Shown here piece after piece: positions 30,139 through 37,546 of a stretch of DNA of 64,000 nt. Numbering within the stretch: position 1 is the first letter of the stretch; each line of letters starts with the position of its first letter. The position numbers were made by a program, and so were the translations under genes. The notes under the pieces are model-generated. The model was given only the letters and a program-made list of their open reading frames with translations. It was not told where the DNA came from and searched no databases. Source of the DNA: Oerskovia flava (GTDB lineage Bacteria; Actinomycetota; Actinomycetes; Actinomycetales; Cellulomonadaceae); NCBI RefSeq assembly GCF_026163685.1, contig NZ_JAOXSR010000002.1, forward strand, positions 330,599-394,598, read 5' to 3'.

Positions 30139-30484
30139 GGTCGTCTTCCGTTCGTGCTCAAGGGGTCGTAGGGAGCTGGAGGTCATCGCGGGGCACAGGG
30201 TGCAGGCATGCCGAGCTCACCGGTCAACGGTGGGAGAAGCCCGCTTCGCGGAGCGCCGGAGCGGGTGCGGTGCACCCGTCGGAGGTCGGGTCGGACCTGC
30301 AGGAGGTCAGGATCGCCGTGCGCGAGACGAGCGGGTGCCACGAGTGCACTGCCGGGGTTGCACCATGGTCCTCACCTCACTCGTCCGTGGCGCGCCTTGG
30401 ACGACGCACCCTCACCGGTTCCCGTCAGGACGGTCGTCCTGCGTACCCGGTGGACGGCACACTACGGACCATCCGGACCCGGGC
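30139..30484. other. Gap upstream of rtcB with short hairpins, no gene seen
   Basis: These 346 bases have no frame with a recognisable product. They hold several small GC-rich inverted repeats, for example CGGGTGC-GGT-GCACCCG near 30262-30278. I see no tRNA or Y-RNA-like fold despite the neighbouring RNA ligase gene. Confidence 0.35.
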
Positions 30485-31381
30485 TCAAGGCTTTTCCTCC
30501 GGCGAGGCGGGGTGCCCGAAGCGGGCGACGAGGTGCCACACCTTCTTGAGCGCGTCGGGGGTTCCTGCGCCCGAGCGCAGCGCGTCGCCGACGATCCGGG
30601 CATCGAGCAGGCCGCCGCGGCTGATGCCACGGCCGAGCGCCACGATCTCGGGTCCTCGGAAGTCCGGGTGCTGCCCGAGCTCGCCGACGGTGAGCACGCG
30701 GCCCTCGTGCCACTCGACCGGGATACCGAGGAGGGTGGCCTGGTGCTCGATCTCTCCGCCACGAAAGCACGGGTCGAGAACGATGGCTTCTGCGTCCTCG
30801 CGGATCGACAGCTCCCCGTGGACGTGGGCCTCGACATAGCTGTCGAGCCGCCCTCCCCCGGACCTCTCGCGGGCGTCGTCGCGTTCCGCGGCAGCGAACG
30901 CCTCCGCATACCTGATCAGGTCGAACCGTCGAGAAGTACCAAAGCGGGAGGGATCGAAGACCGAGTCGGGGAAGCAGAACGTCGCTCGGTCCAGGACGTG
31001 CTCCGCCAGACGCAGGTGAGCGGAACCGAACCGCAGGGCGGCGCCGACGCCCTGTCCACGGTGGTTCAGTGCGCCGTACTTCGGTCTCTCGGCGGCCGGT
31101 GCATCGTCATAGGCGCCGCCGAACAGACGCTGCTCCCATCGCCAGCGGTCACCGCCGGGCTGCGCCGTGAGCCCGCCGTTGCTCGTGCCGGTCTCGAACT
31201 GCGACCGGTACACACCGTCGTGTCCCAGTGCCGCCACGACCGTCGACCCCGCTGCGGTGGTCCGGTCAGGATGGAAGTTCAAGGTGACGCGCAAGGACCG
31301 ATCGATCGGCTGGCCCTGGCACCGCGCCTCGACGTGAGCGACCGCCGCCTCCGCCCAGGGGCTGGTTCTGGTAAGGCTCAT
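30485..31381 (-). CDS. DUF3626 family protein
   Basis: A 298-aa protein with the marks of DUF3626: RVTLNFHPDRTT, YRSQFETGTSNGGLTAQPGG, RWRWEQRLFGGAYDDA, RPKYGALN, GAALRFGSAHLRLAEHVLDR and ATFCFPDS, ending with EAHVHGELSIREDAEAIVLD. The conserved Arg, Ser/Thr, His and Glu residues suggest an enzyme, but no reaction is established that I know. ATG at 31381 gives the usual N-terminus; an in-frame ATG at 31420 is less likely because nothing like a ribosome site precedes it. It is the last gene before the tRNA-Val remnant. Confidence 0.8.
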   Translation of the reverse strand: MSLTRTSPWAEAAVAHVEARCQGQPIDRSLRVTLNFHPDRTTAAGSTVVAALGHDGVYRSQFETGTSNGGLTAQPGGDRWRWEQRLFGGAYDDAPAAERPKYGALNHRGQGVGAALRFGSAHLRLAEHVLDRATFCFPDSVFDPSRFGTSRRFDLIRYAEAFAAAERDDARERSGGGRLDSYVEAHVHGELSIREDAEAIVLDPCFRGGEIEHQATLLGIPVEWHEGRVLTVGELGQHPDFRGPEIVALGRGISRGGLLDARIVGDALRSGAGTPDALKKVWHLVARFGHPASPEEKP

Positions 31382-32196
31382 CACGCCATCATCGCGGCAC
31401 CAGGTGCTGAGCGCGGGCATTCACGTGCACACGCTGCCGTGGCCCGGTGAGCTGGATGCACGGCCCCTCCGGAGGAGTCGAGCGCTGTCGTCACGACAGA
31501 CGGAGCATCTCGCGCATGTGGGGCCACGTCCGCTCCACCAGCACTGCGTTCGTCGTCGCACTGCCTCCTCGGGCAGAGCCAGCGCCCCGGGTGCTCCAGA
31601 TTCGAGCACGTCAGTACTCCACTCGCCCGCTGGCACCAGCCACCACGAGTACACCCGTGCCGCACGCTCGTTCATGGAAGGATCCGTCCCATCACAGTCG
31701 GCGGAGTCCTACTCCGACCGACCCCTGCGACGCGATAGCCCCGGCGCTGCGACGACGGCCTCTGACCTGCGGTGATGCCAGCGGGCGATACCGGGACGAA
31801 CCAGTTCGGTGTCGTCGTTTAGAGGCGCCTTGGAAGGCGTTCGCGCCCGTCCGGAGCTTCCGGCGGTGCTGTGCATGTCCGTAGTCGGCGTCGTCGGGGC
31901 CTACCTCGCGCGCATACCAGCCAAACTCGCAGAGCCCGTCGAGCCACCACCGTTACGAAAGCCCAGCTAAGGAGATCGAAGACGTTCTCGACGATGATGG
32001 CGGGGTACCGGTGGACCTGGGAGGGCGGCCACGAAGCCCGTCTGCTAGAGGCCCTCCCGCCCGTCGAGCCGCCGCGCTCGCGACACACGCACGCGACCTC
32101 GCGGCACGACGTAGCGGTCAGCGCGCGACCCCTGCGGCCAGCATGCGACCGAGTTCGACGAACCCGACGTCGCTGCCCGCCGCAGCCGGCCACCCG
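31382..32196. other. Gene-poor island boundary region
   Basis: 815 bases without a gene I can support. Open frames on both strands are Ser/Thr/Arg-rich and match no family. The one recognisable item is the partial tRNA-Val repeat at 31755-31813. Confidence 0.5.
31755..31813. repeat. Degenerate copy of tRNA-Val 3' end and flank (left att-like repeat)
   Basis: ACGGCCTCTGACCT at 31755-31768 is identical to 45048-45061. The next 23 bases match with five mismatches, through GGGCGATAC, and CGAACCAG and TTCGGTGT follow with small gaps. This corresponds to half of the tRNA-Val terminator, the acceptor 3' strand and the T-arm of the tRNA-Val(CAC) gene, in the same orientation. A direct repeat of a tRNA 3' end is the normal footprint of tyrosine-recombinase integration. 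Confidence 0.62.
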
Positions 32197-32895
32197 CTAT
32201 CCGCGGATCGCCCTTAACCACAGCGCAGCGTCGAGGACGCGCAGCGGCTCCGTGTCGAACACACACGCCCGCCCGGCCTCATGGGCCAGCCCGCGAGCCC
32301 GGGCGACCGCCGTGTCGATCGCGCCACGCACGACCGGGTCAGAGACCAACGCGCGAAGAACCTGCAGCTCGAGGCGGCCGTCGCGCTCAGGCTCCAGCCC
32401 GAGGAGGCGGCGGACCTTGCTGTCGCGTACCGGCAGCAGGCGGGGCCGCTTGCGCGCAGCCAGCTTCGCCGCGGTCACCCACGGGTCCGACGGCCCCTTC
32501 GTCGTCGGGTCGGCCAGTGCGCGCCGGCACATGCAGTGCAGGTCCCACGCCGCGGCAAGGTCCGCCGCAGAGGCGTCGGCGAGCGACACGTCGGCCGGGG
32601 TCTGAGCCAGCGCCGCAAGTAGCCCTTGCCGCAGCGGCCCATCGTCCAGCACGCGGCGGGTTGCGGCCGGACCCACCTGCACCGACAGCATGCTGATCGC
32701 GTGCAGGTCCGCACCCGTGACGTCGAACGGGTCGTTCGGGTGGATCGAGGCGAACGTCGCTCCCGCATAGTCACCGGCCGTGTCGTAGTAGTCGACGAGG
32801 CGTTCGCTCGCCAACGCATCGAGCGCGGTGCGGCGAGCGGCGTCGACGATCGCCGCGGAGACGAGGGGCCATCCGGAGGGGACGCTGGTGGTCAT
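32197..32895 (-). CDS. Conserved actinobacterial hypothetical protein (DUF6308-like)
   Basis: A 232-aa helical protein. Motifs include YAGATFASIHPNDPFDVTGA, DLHAISMLSVQVGPAATRRV, a Lys/Arg block KLAARKRPRLLPVRDSKV and the C-terminal LRVLDAALWLRA. I think this is the DUF6308 type of actinobacterial orphan, from memory only. It has no membrane segment, no HTH and no enzyme motif. It lies alone inside the putative island, with its start 14-15 codons before ARRTALDALASERLVDYYD. Confidence 0.65.
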   Translation of the reverse strand: MTTSVPSGWPLVSAAIVDAARRTALDALASERLVDYYDTAGDYAGATFASIHPNDPFDVTGADLHAISMLSVQVGPAATRRVLDDGPLRQGLLAALAQTPADVSLADASAADLAAAWDLHCMCRRALADPTTKGPSDPWVTAAKLAARKRPRLLPVRDSKVRRLLGLEPERDGRLELQVLRALVSDPVVRGAIDTAVARARGLAHEAGRACVFDTEPLRVLDAALWLRAIRG

Positions 32896-32978
32896 GCCCG
32901 CACCGTAGCCGTGGTCGACGCCGTCCCAGGGAGGCTCGACGAGCGGTCGACCGGTTGGGCCGGGCGACGCACGCTCGT

Positions 32979-33350
32979 CTAGCGGCCGAAGTCGTAGCCC
33001 GCCGACTTGCAGGCGTCGCGCAGCTCTTTCCCGGCCCGGAGCAGCAACGGTGCGCCGTCTTGGCCGCCGTTGCGGTCATCGACCGCTTCCTGGATGCGCC
33101 GGTCGTTCGAGTCAAGGGCGAGCTTCGCGGCAGCGCGCGTCAGCTCGCGGTGCACGTTCCCGCCAGCGCCGTCGCTGCGCTCGAAGTGGTCGCAGGCCCG
33201 GTACCCGTACGTGTCGTTCTCCTGGAACGCACGGTGCCGCGAGTCCTGCAGCGCGGTGCACCCGACGTAGGCGAAGAGGCATACGAGGACAAGCGCCACG
33301 ATCCGAACGTTCCGTCTCGCCGCGCCGCCCGGGTTCAGCTCGTCGATCAC
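32979..33350 (-). CDS. Small membrane-anchored protein of unknown function
   Basis: About 123 aa with one N-terminal helix (RIVALVLVCLFAYVGCTALQ) followed by an outside domain rich in charged residues; the Cys after the helix could be a lipid site, though the spacing is not a clean lipobox. The start is uncertain: GTG at 33350 places the helix about 17 residues in, while an in-frame GTG at 33401 adds 17 residues. No family recognised. Confidence 0.5.
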   Translation of the reverse strand: MIDELNPGGAARRNVRIVALVLVCLFAYVGCTALQDSRHRAFQENDTYGYRACDHFERSDGAGGNVHRELTRAAAKLALDSNDRRIQEAVDDRNGGQDGAPLLLRAGKELRDACKSAGYDFGR

Positions 33351-33457
33351 GTGACGGCAGACGCGTCGAAGTACTCCGACCCCGAGTACCGCAACCGGCA
33401 CACGACTGCGGACGCTCCTTCAGGTCGCAACAGGCGCGCCGAGCTCACCGAGCGTCC

Positions 33458-33880
33458 GTGAGTCGCGCTGAGCCGCGCTCCACCCCCGGTCAGATCAACC
33501 GCGAACTCCGTCGGTACGGCCAGGCGCGTCACATCCGCCCGGTCGTAGAGCTTCAGGGACGCCCCGGCGCGGAGCCCGAGCCCGAGCCCGGCGACATCGT
33601 CATCGACCGGCCCCGCATGAGCGCCTTCCATGGCAGCCCACTGGACACGATTCTGCGGAACCTCGACATCACCCACCTGATCCTCACCTGGGTCCACACC
33701 AACCGTTCGGTCAACACCACCGCGCGCGTCGCTGCGGACCTCGGTTACACACCCATCCTCGTCAGCGACGCCACCGCCTCCACCACGGCCGAAGCCCACA
33801 CCGGAGACCTCCGCTATAGATTCGCAGATATCGCCACGATCCACGACACCACGACTGTGACCGGCGCGCTGACTGCCTAG
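33458..33880 (+). pseudogene. Truncated isochorismatase-like hydrolase remnant
   Basis: About 140 codons reading VIDRPRMSAFHGSPLDTILR, DITHLILTWVHTNRSVNTTA and RVAADLGYTPILVSDATAST, the C-terminal half of the isochorismatase/nicotinamidase fold. The first half with the catalytic Asp is absent. At the place where active members have the nucleophile Cys (pattern T-x-x-C-V-x-x-T-A) this has NRSV, a Ser. No ribosome site is seen before the GTG. I read it as a decayed fragment. Confidence 0.6.
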
Positions 33881-33995
33881 GCCACCGATGGGGGCGCCGT
33901 CTCCCTAAGATCAGCGGCTGCGTTCTCGGTGCCCGTGTGGCCAGCCTAGGTCGGAGCACTAAGGAGACGTGTCCTAGCTGTGGGGAGCGCGGGTC

Positions 33996-34442
33996 CTACG
34001 GCCGCCCAGGACTTGGGGATCGAGTTGGTCGGGCGGAGTGTCTGAGCTTGGCTGAGTCGTAGTGCTCGCGTGCCGCACTCACGGCGTCGAAGTTCGTCTC
34101 TGCCCAGGCCTTGAATTGTTCTGCCACCGAGAAAAGTGAACGGCCGAGATCGGTCGCTTCATACGTGACCGTTACCGGGACCGTGGGTTCGACGGTGCGG
34201 GTGACGATGCCGTTTCGTTCCATGCTCCGGAGGGTCTGTGTGAGCATCTTCGGGCTTACTCCGGCCATCAGTCTGTTGAGTTCGGAGTATCGCCTCGCTC
34301 CACCGGCCAGAGCGTTCAAGACAAGGAGCAGCCACTTGTCCGTCAGTGTGGAGAACAGTTGCCTGCTGGGGCAGCTCGCCAGGAACGCGTCATACGCCTC
34401 CTTGGCCGCGCTCTTCTCGACGGCGGTGATGCGTGTGGTCAC
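33996..34442 (-). CDS. HxlR-family transcriptional regulator
   Basis: A 148-aa winged-helix regulator. It has the family Cys in FLASCPSRQLFSTLTDKWLL, then ARRYSELNRLMAGVSPKMLT and the recognition region TQTLRSMERNGIVTRTVEPT, then VTYEATDLGRSLFSV. HxlR proteins often sense reactive electrophiles, quinones or oxidants through that Cys. The GTG at 34442 follows GGAGAGGA; the longer frame to 34532 runs through the operator region. It is divergent from an oxidoreductase it probably controls. Confidence 0.88.
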   Translation of the reverse strand: MTTRITAVEKSAAKEAYDAFLASCPSRQLFSTLTDKWLLLVLNALAGGARRYSELNRLMAGVSPKMLTQTLRSMERNGIVTRTVEPTVPVTVTYEATDLGRSLFSVAEQFKAWAETNFDAVSAAREHYDSAKLRHSARPTRSPSPGRP

Positions 34443-34476
34443 GGTGGTGGTCCTCTCCGGAGAGTTACGCACTCTC

Positions 34477-34488
34477 AAGTACGTACTT
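34477..34488. promoter_or_regulatory. Palindrome AAGTACGTACTT, probable HxlR operator
   Basis: A perfect 12-bp palindrome centred between the divergent HxlR and oxidoreductase genes, 35 bases from the HxlR start. HxlR-type regulators bind sites with GTAC-type half-sites, so this is the best operator candidate. Confidence 0.55.
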
Positions 34489-34522
34489 CCCAAAGGGTAG
34501 CGCATGAACCACGCTGGGGGAG

Positions 34523-34544
34523 TAGTCGGCACACAGGCCGACTA
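34523..34544. promoter_or_regulatory. Inverted repeat TAGTCGGC-6-GCCGACTA
   Basis: Two perfect 8-base arms around ACACAG, about 30 bases before the oxidoreductase ATG. It could be a second regulator site or an mRNA leader hairpin for that gene. Confidence 0.45.
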
Positions 34545-34574
34545 GATGCCCAAGCGAAGGAAGGCTTCATCACC

Positions 34575-35477
34575 ATGCGTGCAGCAGTTGTCACGGTTCC
34601 CGGCGATCCGGATGCGATCAGGATCGTCGAGGTCGCAACCCCCGCACCCGGGCCGGGTGAGGTCCTCGTGCGTGTCGAGGCGGCGGGAGTGAACCCGGTC
34701 GACGCGCAGACCCGCGACGGCTTCTATCACGCGTTGGGCTGGGCGACGAAGTCACCGGTCGGGCTCGGCTGGGATGTGGCCGGCGTGATCGAAGCGATCG
34801 GCCCGGGAGTGACGCGTTTGTCCGTGGGGATGCCGGTCGCGGGCATGACGGGCGTGGTGGATCGGGATCTGGGGACCTATGCCGATGCCGTCGTCCTGGC
34901 GGAGGATGCTGTGGCTGAACGGCCCCAGGGGCTCAGCGCGGTCGACGCGGCGACCGTGCCGCTGAGTGCCTTGACGGCGAGTCAAGCGCTCGACCTCGTA
35001 GGAGCGGCGGATGGTCGATCGCTGCTGATTACGGGAGCGGCCGGCGCTGTCGGAGGATTCGCACTAGCCCTGGGCGCTCAGCGCGGTTTCGAGGTGACGG
35101 GTCTGGCCCGGGAGACGGATCGTGCCTTCGTGGAATCCACCGGCGCGACCTTGATCACCTCCCTGCCCGGCTCGCCGATCTACGCCGCGGTCGTGGATTC
35201 TGCCGTGATCGGGCAGTCCGTGCTCGATTCGATCGAAGACGCAGGAGCTTATGTCGGCGTTGCCCCATCTGCGGTGCCTGAGGCCGAGCGAGCAATCTCC
35301 ACCTCCGCGGTGGGCGCTCATGCCGATAGCGGCCTGCTTGCTGCGCTTCTGGCCGGGGCAAGCGCTGGCACCTACCAGGCGCGCGTGCACAGCGTCATTC
35401 CCCTCGCCGAAGCCTTCCGCGCACACCACGACCTGGCCAGCCGAGGACTCCGGGGAAAGATCGTCATCGTTCCGTAA
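34575..35477 (+). CDS. Zinc-independent NADP-dependent oxidoreductase (quinone oxidoreductase-like MDR)
   Basis: A 300-aa medium-chain dehydrogenase/reductase. The N-terminal GroES-like part has PAPGPGEVLVRVEAAGVNPV and GLGWDVAGVIEAIGPGVTRL; it lacks the Cys/His zinc ligands of alcohol dehydrogenases. The Rossmann part has LLITGAAGAVGGFALALGAQ. Such enzymes reduce quinones or enals with NADPH. The ATG at 34575 follows GAAGGAAGG. Its divergent HxlR neighbour suggests induction by electrophile or quinone stress. Confidence 0.88.
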   Translation: MRAAVVTVPGDPDAIRIVEVATPAPGPGEVLVRVEAAGVNPVDAQTRDGFYHALGWATKSPVGLGWDVAGVIEAIGPGVTRLSVGMPVAGMTGVVDRDLGTYADAVVLAEDAVAERPQGLSAVDAATVPLSALTASQALDLVGAADGRSLLITGAAGAVGGFALALGAQRGFEVTGLARETDRAFVESTGATLITSLPGSPIYAAVVDSAVIGQSVLDSIEDAGAYVGVAPSAVPEAERAISTSAVGAHADSGLLAALLAGASAGTYQARVHSVIPLAEAFRAHHDLASRGLRGKIVIVP

Positions 35478-35537
35478 ACGGGAGCAGAATGGTAGCGAAG
35501 CTGGCTTCGATGAGTTCCGACTCGGTTTCGTCTTCCG

Positions 35538-35802
35538 CTAGGGCATGTCTCCCAACAGTCTCGGGTGAGGATGTGAGGCGTGAACCCTCGTGGATCTCGA
35601 CGGATCCTGCTCACCGACTGGGGCTAGCCGTGTTGCGCCCCGGGTCTGATGGAGGCTCTGGCGTGCCCCGGGCGCAACATTCCCGCGTTCGACGGCAGCA
35701 AGGGCGCAATGCGTTCCCACTGCTCGTCCGCCAGGACCTGGAACCGACTCGCGGCCGCGATCTGCCGGACTCCCGTACTCGGAGTTGGGGGACACGCCCT
35801 AG
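35538..35802. mobile_element. 265-bp IS5-type element remnant with terminal inverted repeats
   Basis: CTAGGGCATGTCTCCCAAC at 35538-35556 and the reverse complement of CTAGGGCGTGTCCCCCAAC at 35784-35802 form 19-bp ends with two mismatches. Inside, on the minus strand, a short frame reads SRFQVLADEQWERIAPLLPS then NAG, the start of IS5-family transposases, after which the frame is no longer transposase-like and stops at 35624. The remaining transposase is deleted, so the element is non-autonomous. It separates the oxidoreductase from the sugar operon. Confidence 0.75.
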
Positions 35803-35858
35803 TCTTGGGGCGCGCACCGCACGGCACACGCGCTCGCACTCTTGGAGGTGTTGTTGAC

Positions 35859-36467
35859 GTGTCTTCAGTTCTGACCCGACTGGCTGGTTTCTTCGTCCTG
35901 GTGAGTGACGTCGTTGTGCTCACGATCGCGTTCTGGTGTGGCGTGGCGCTTGGCCTGGTGGCCCTCGGTGTGGCGCCATCCCTGGCGGCCCTCGTCTGGA
36001 CTGCCGACCGGCGCTTCGTGGACGGGTCGGCCCAAACTGTCTGGCGTCTGTTCTGGCGGCGGTACTTCACCCACTTCCGACCGGCGTTGCGTGCCCACCT
36101 CGTCCCGCTGATCATCGTGGCGTTCCTTCTCGCGGACTTTGCCCTGGTCTCGGCTGTTGTCGTCGACCCCGCCCGAACGCCGCTGCTCGTGCTGACTGGA
36201 GTCGCGAGCGCCGTAGCGGGGCTGGCTGTCGTCCACGGCTTGCGGGCAGGCCCGCGCGAGGAAGAGCCGAGCTTCATCAACAGCTTGGCGTTCACGGTGC
36301 GACGCCCGTGGCACAACCTCGCCTTCGCGACGGTCACGTTCCTACTACTGCGCGTTGCGGCTCTGGTCACGGGCTTTGCTCTGCTCCTGCTACCAGGCCT
36401 GTGGGCGTGGCTGATCAGCGTCGTCGGAAGGAGACTTGACGCGGCGGCCGGCGGAGAGCTACGTTGA
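35859..36467 (+). CDS. DUF624 (YesL-like) membrane protein
   Basis: A 202-aa integral membrane protein with about five helices (VLVSDVVVLTIAFWCGVALG, LIIVAFLLADFALVSAVVVD, VLTGVASAVAGLAVVHGL, FATVTFLLLRVAALVTGFAL, LLLLPGLWAWLISVVG) and the FWRRYFTHFRPAL motif. DUF624/YesL proteins are frequent neighbours of sugar ABC transporters and family GHs; their exact role is unknown. GTG at 35859 has GGAGG about 10 bases upstream. It is 41 bases before lacI and probably belongs to the fructan operon. Confidence 0.82.
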   Translation: MSSVLTRLAGFFVLVSDVVVLTIAFWCGVALGLVALGVAPSLAALVWTADRRFVDGSAQTVWRLFWRRYFTHFRPALRAHLVPLIIVAFLLADFALVSAVVVDPARTPLLVLTGVASAVAGLAVVHGLRAGPREEEPSFINSLAFTVRRPWHNLAFATVTFLLLRVAALVTGFALLLLPGLWAWLISVVGRRLDAAAGGELR

Positions 36468-36472
36468 TCGCG

Positions 36473-36491
36473 ACACGGAAAATCGTTTAAC
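36473..36491. promoter_or_regulatory. A/T-rich CG-centred site, possible LacI-family operator
   Basis: GGAAAATCGTTTAAC is a notably A/T-rich patch with a central CG, in the LacI-family operator style, directly before lacI. The symmetry is imperfect (about half of the positions), so this is a tentative call. Confidence 0.3.
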
Positions 36492-36508
36492 TACTGGGGG
36501 AGGTTGAG

Positions 36509-37546
36509 GTGAAGAAGGCCACGATCAAGGACGTCGCCCACGCTGCCGGCGTGTCGACCGCAACCGTCTCCCACGTCGTGAACGGGACAAAGTTCGTCAG
36601 TCAAACCCCGCGTCAGCGCGTTCTGGACGCCGTGGACGCCCTCGGGTATCGACCCAGCGGGGTGGCCAGCTCACTGCGCCGCCAGTCCTCGCGCGTCGTC
36701 GGGCTGGTCCTGCCCATGCAGGACCAAGACACCTCAGCCGCCTTCTTCACTCGACTGGCGGCAGGCATCGAGAACGTTCTGTCCCGACACGGGTATCGCA
36801 CGATCATCAGCAACAGTGTCGAGAACTACGACCGGGAACGAGAGCAGATCGGCATGCTCTCAGGCCAGTTCACCGACTTCGTCGACGGCCTCATCCTTGC
36901 ACCCACCGTGGACAACGGGCACCACGCCCAGGCCGCCTTCGCCGCGTCCTTCCCCGTGGTCTATGTCGACCGCCTGCCGATGCAGCTGGACCACGACGTC
37001 GACTTCGTCGGCACGAACAACTACGAGTCGACGCTTGACGGGATGCACGCCCTCTTCGGCCGCGGGTTTCGCGACATCGCTTGCATCTCCAGCCCGATCG
37101 ACGTCTCAAGCATGGTCGAGCGGCACGAGGCGTTCACCGAGTCGGTCACCACCCGGGTCGGATCCGTCAGCGATCGCGTCTTCGTCACCGAATCCTCCTA
37201 CGACAGCGGGTACCGCACCGGTCGGGAGGTGCTCGAGCGCTTTCCGCAGCTGGACGCTTTGTTCATCGCGAACAACACCGTCGCGATGGGCGTCATCCGT
37301 GCGCTGATGGATGTGCGGGGCGAAGCCGCGAGCTCCACAGGGCTGCTCGTATACGACGACTACGAGTGGATGAACCTCGTGCAGCCCGCGATCGACTCGA
37401 TCGCACAACCCGCGTTCGCAATGGGGCAGGCCGCCGCCGGACTGCTGCTCGAGCGCCTGAACGATCCTTCGGGCCCAACCCGGCACGAAGTGGTCCCTTC
37501 CCAGCTGATTCTCCGATCATCGTCAACACAAAGGAGTCACCGATGA
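36509..37546 (+). CDS. LacI-family transcriptional regulator
   Basis: A 345-aa repressor. The N-terminal HTH is ATIKDVAHAAGVSTATVSHV with hinge helix region YRPSGVASSLRRQSS, followed by a periplasmic-binding-protein-like sugar domain (VVGLVLPMQDQDTSAAFFTR; DGLILAPTVDN; LFIANNTVAMGVIRALMDV; LLVYDDYEWMNLVQPAIDSI). GTG at 36509 has GGGGGAGG upstream. Its stop overlaps the start of the binding-protein gene by 4 bases, so it is co-expressed with the transporter and probably represses its own operon until the imported sugar or its phosphate binds. Confidence 0.92.
   Translation: MKKATIKDVAHAAGVSTATVSHVVNGTKFVSQTPRQRVLDAVDALGYRPSGVASSLRRQSSRVVGLVLPMQDQDTSAAFFTRLAAGIENVLSRHGYRTIISNSVENYDREREQIGMLSGQFTDFVDGLILAPTVDNGHHAQAAFAASFPVVYVDRLPMQLDHDVDFVGTNNYESTLDGMHALFGRGFRDIACISSPIDVSSMVERHEAFTESVTTRVGSVSDRVFVTESSYDSGYRTGREVLERFPQLDALFIANNTVAMGVIRALMDVRGEAASSTGLLVYDDYEWMNLVQPAIDSIAQPAFAMGQAAAGLLLERLNDPSGPTRHEVVPSQLILRSSSTQRSHR

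Noticed and set aside
30187-30484. Possible tRNA or Y RNA near rtcB
   Set aside because: Hairpins are present but no cloverleaf, no T-loop sequence and no anticodon arm could be drawn.
31421-31900. Several plus-strand open frames near 31.4-31.9 kb as genes
   Set aside because: Ser/Thr/Pro/Arg-rich without families, and one runs through the tRNA-Val remnant.
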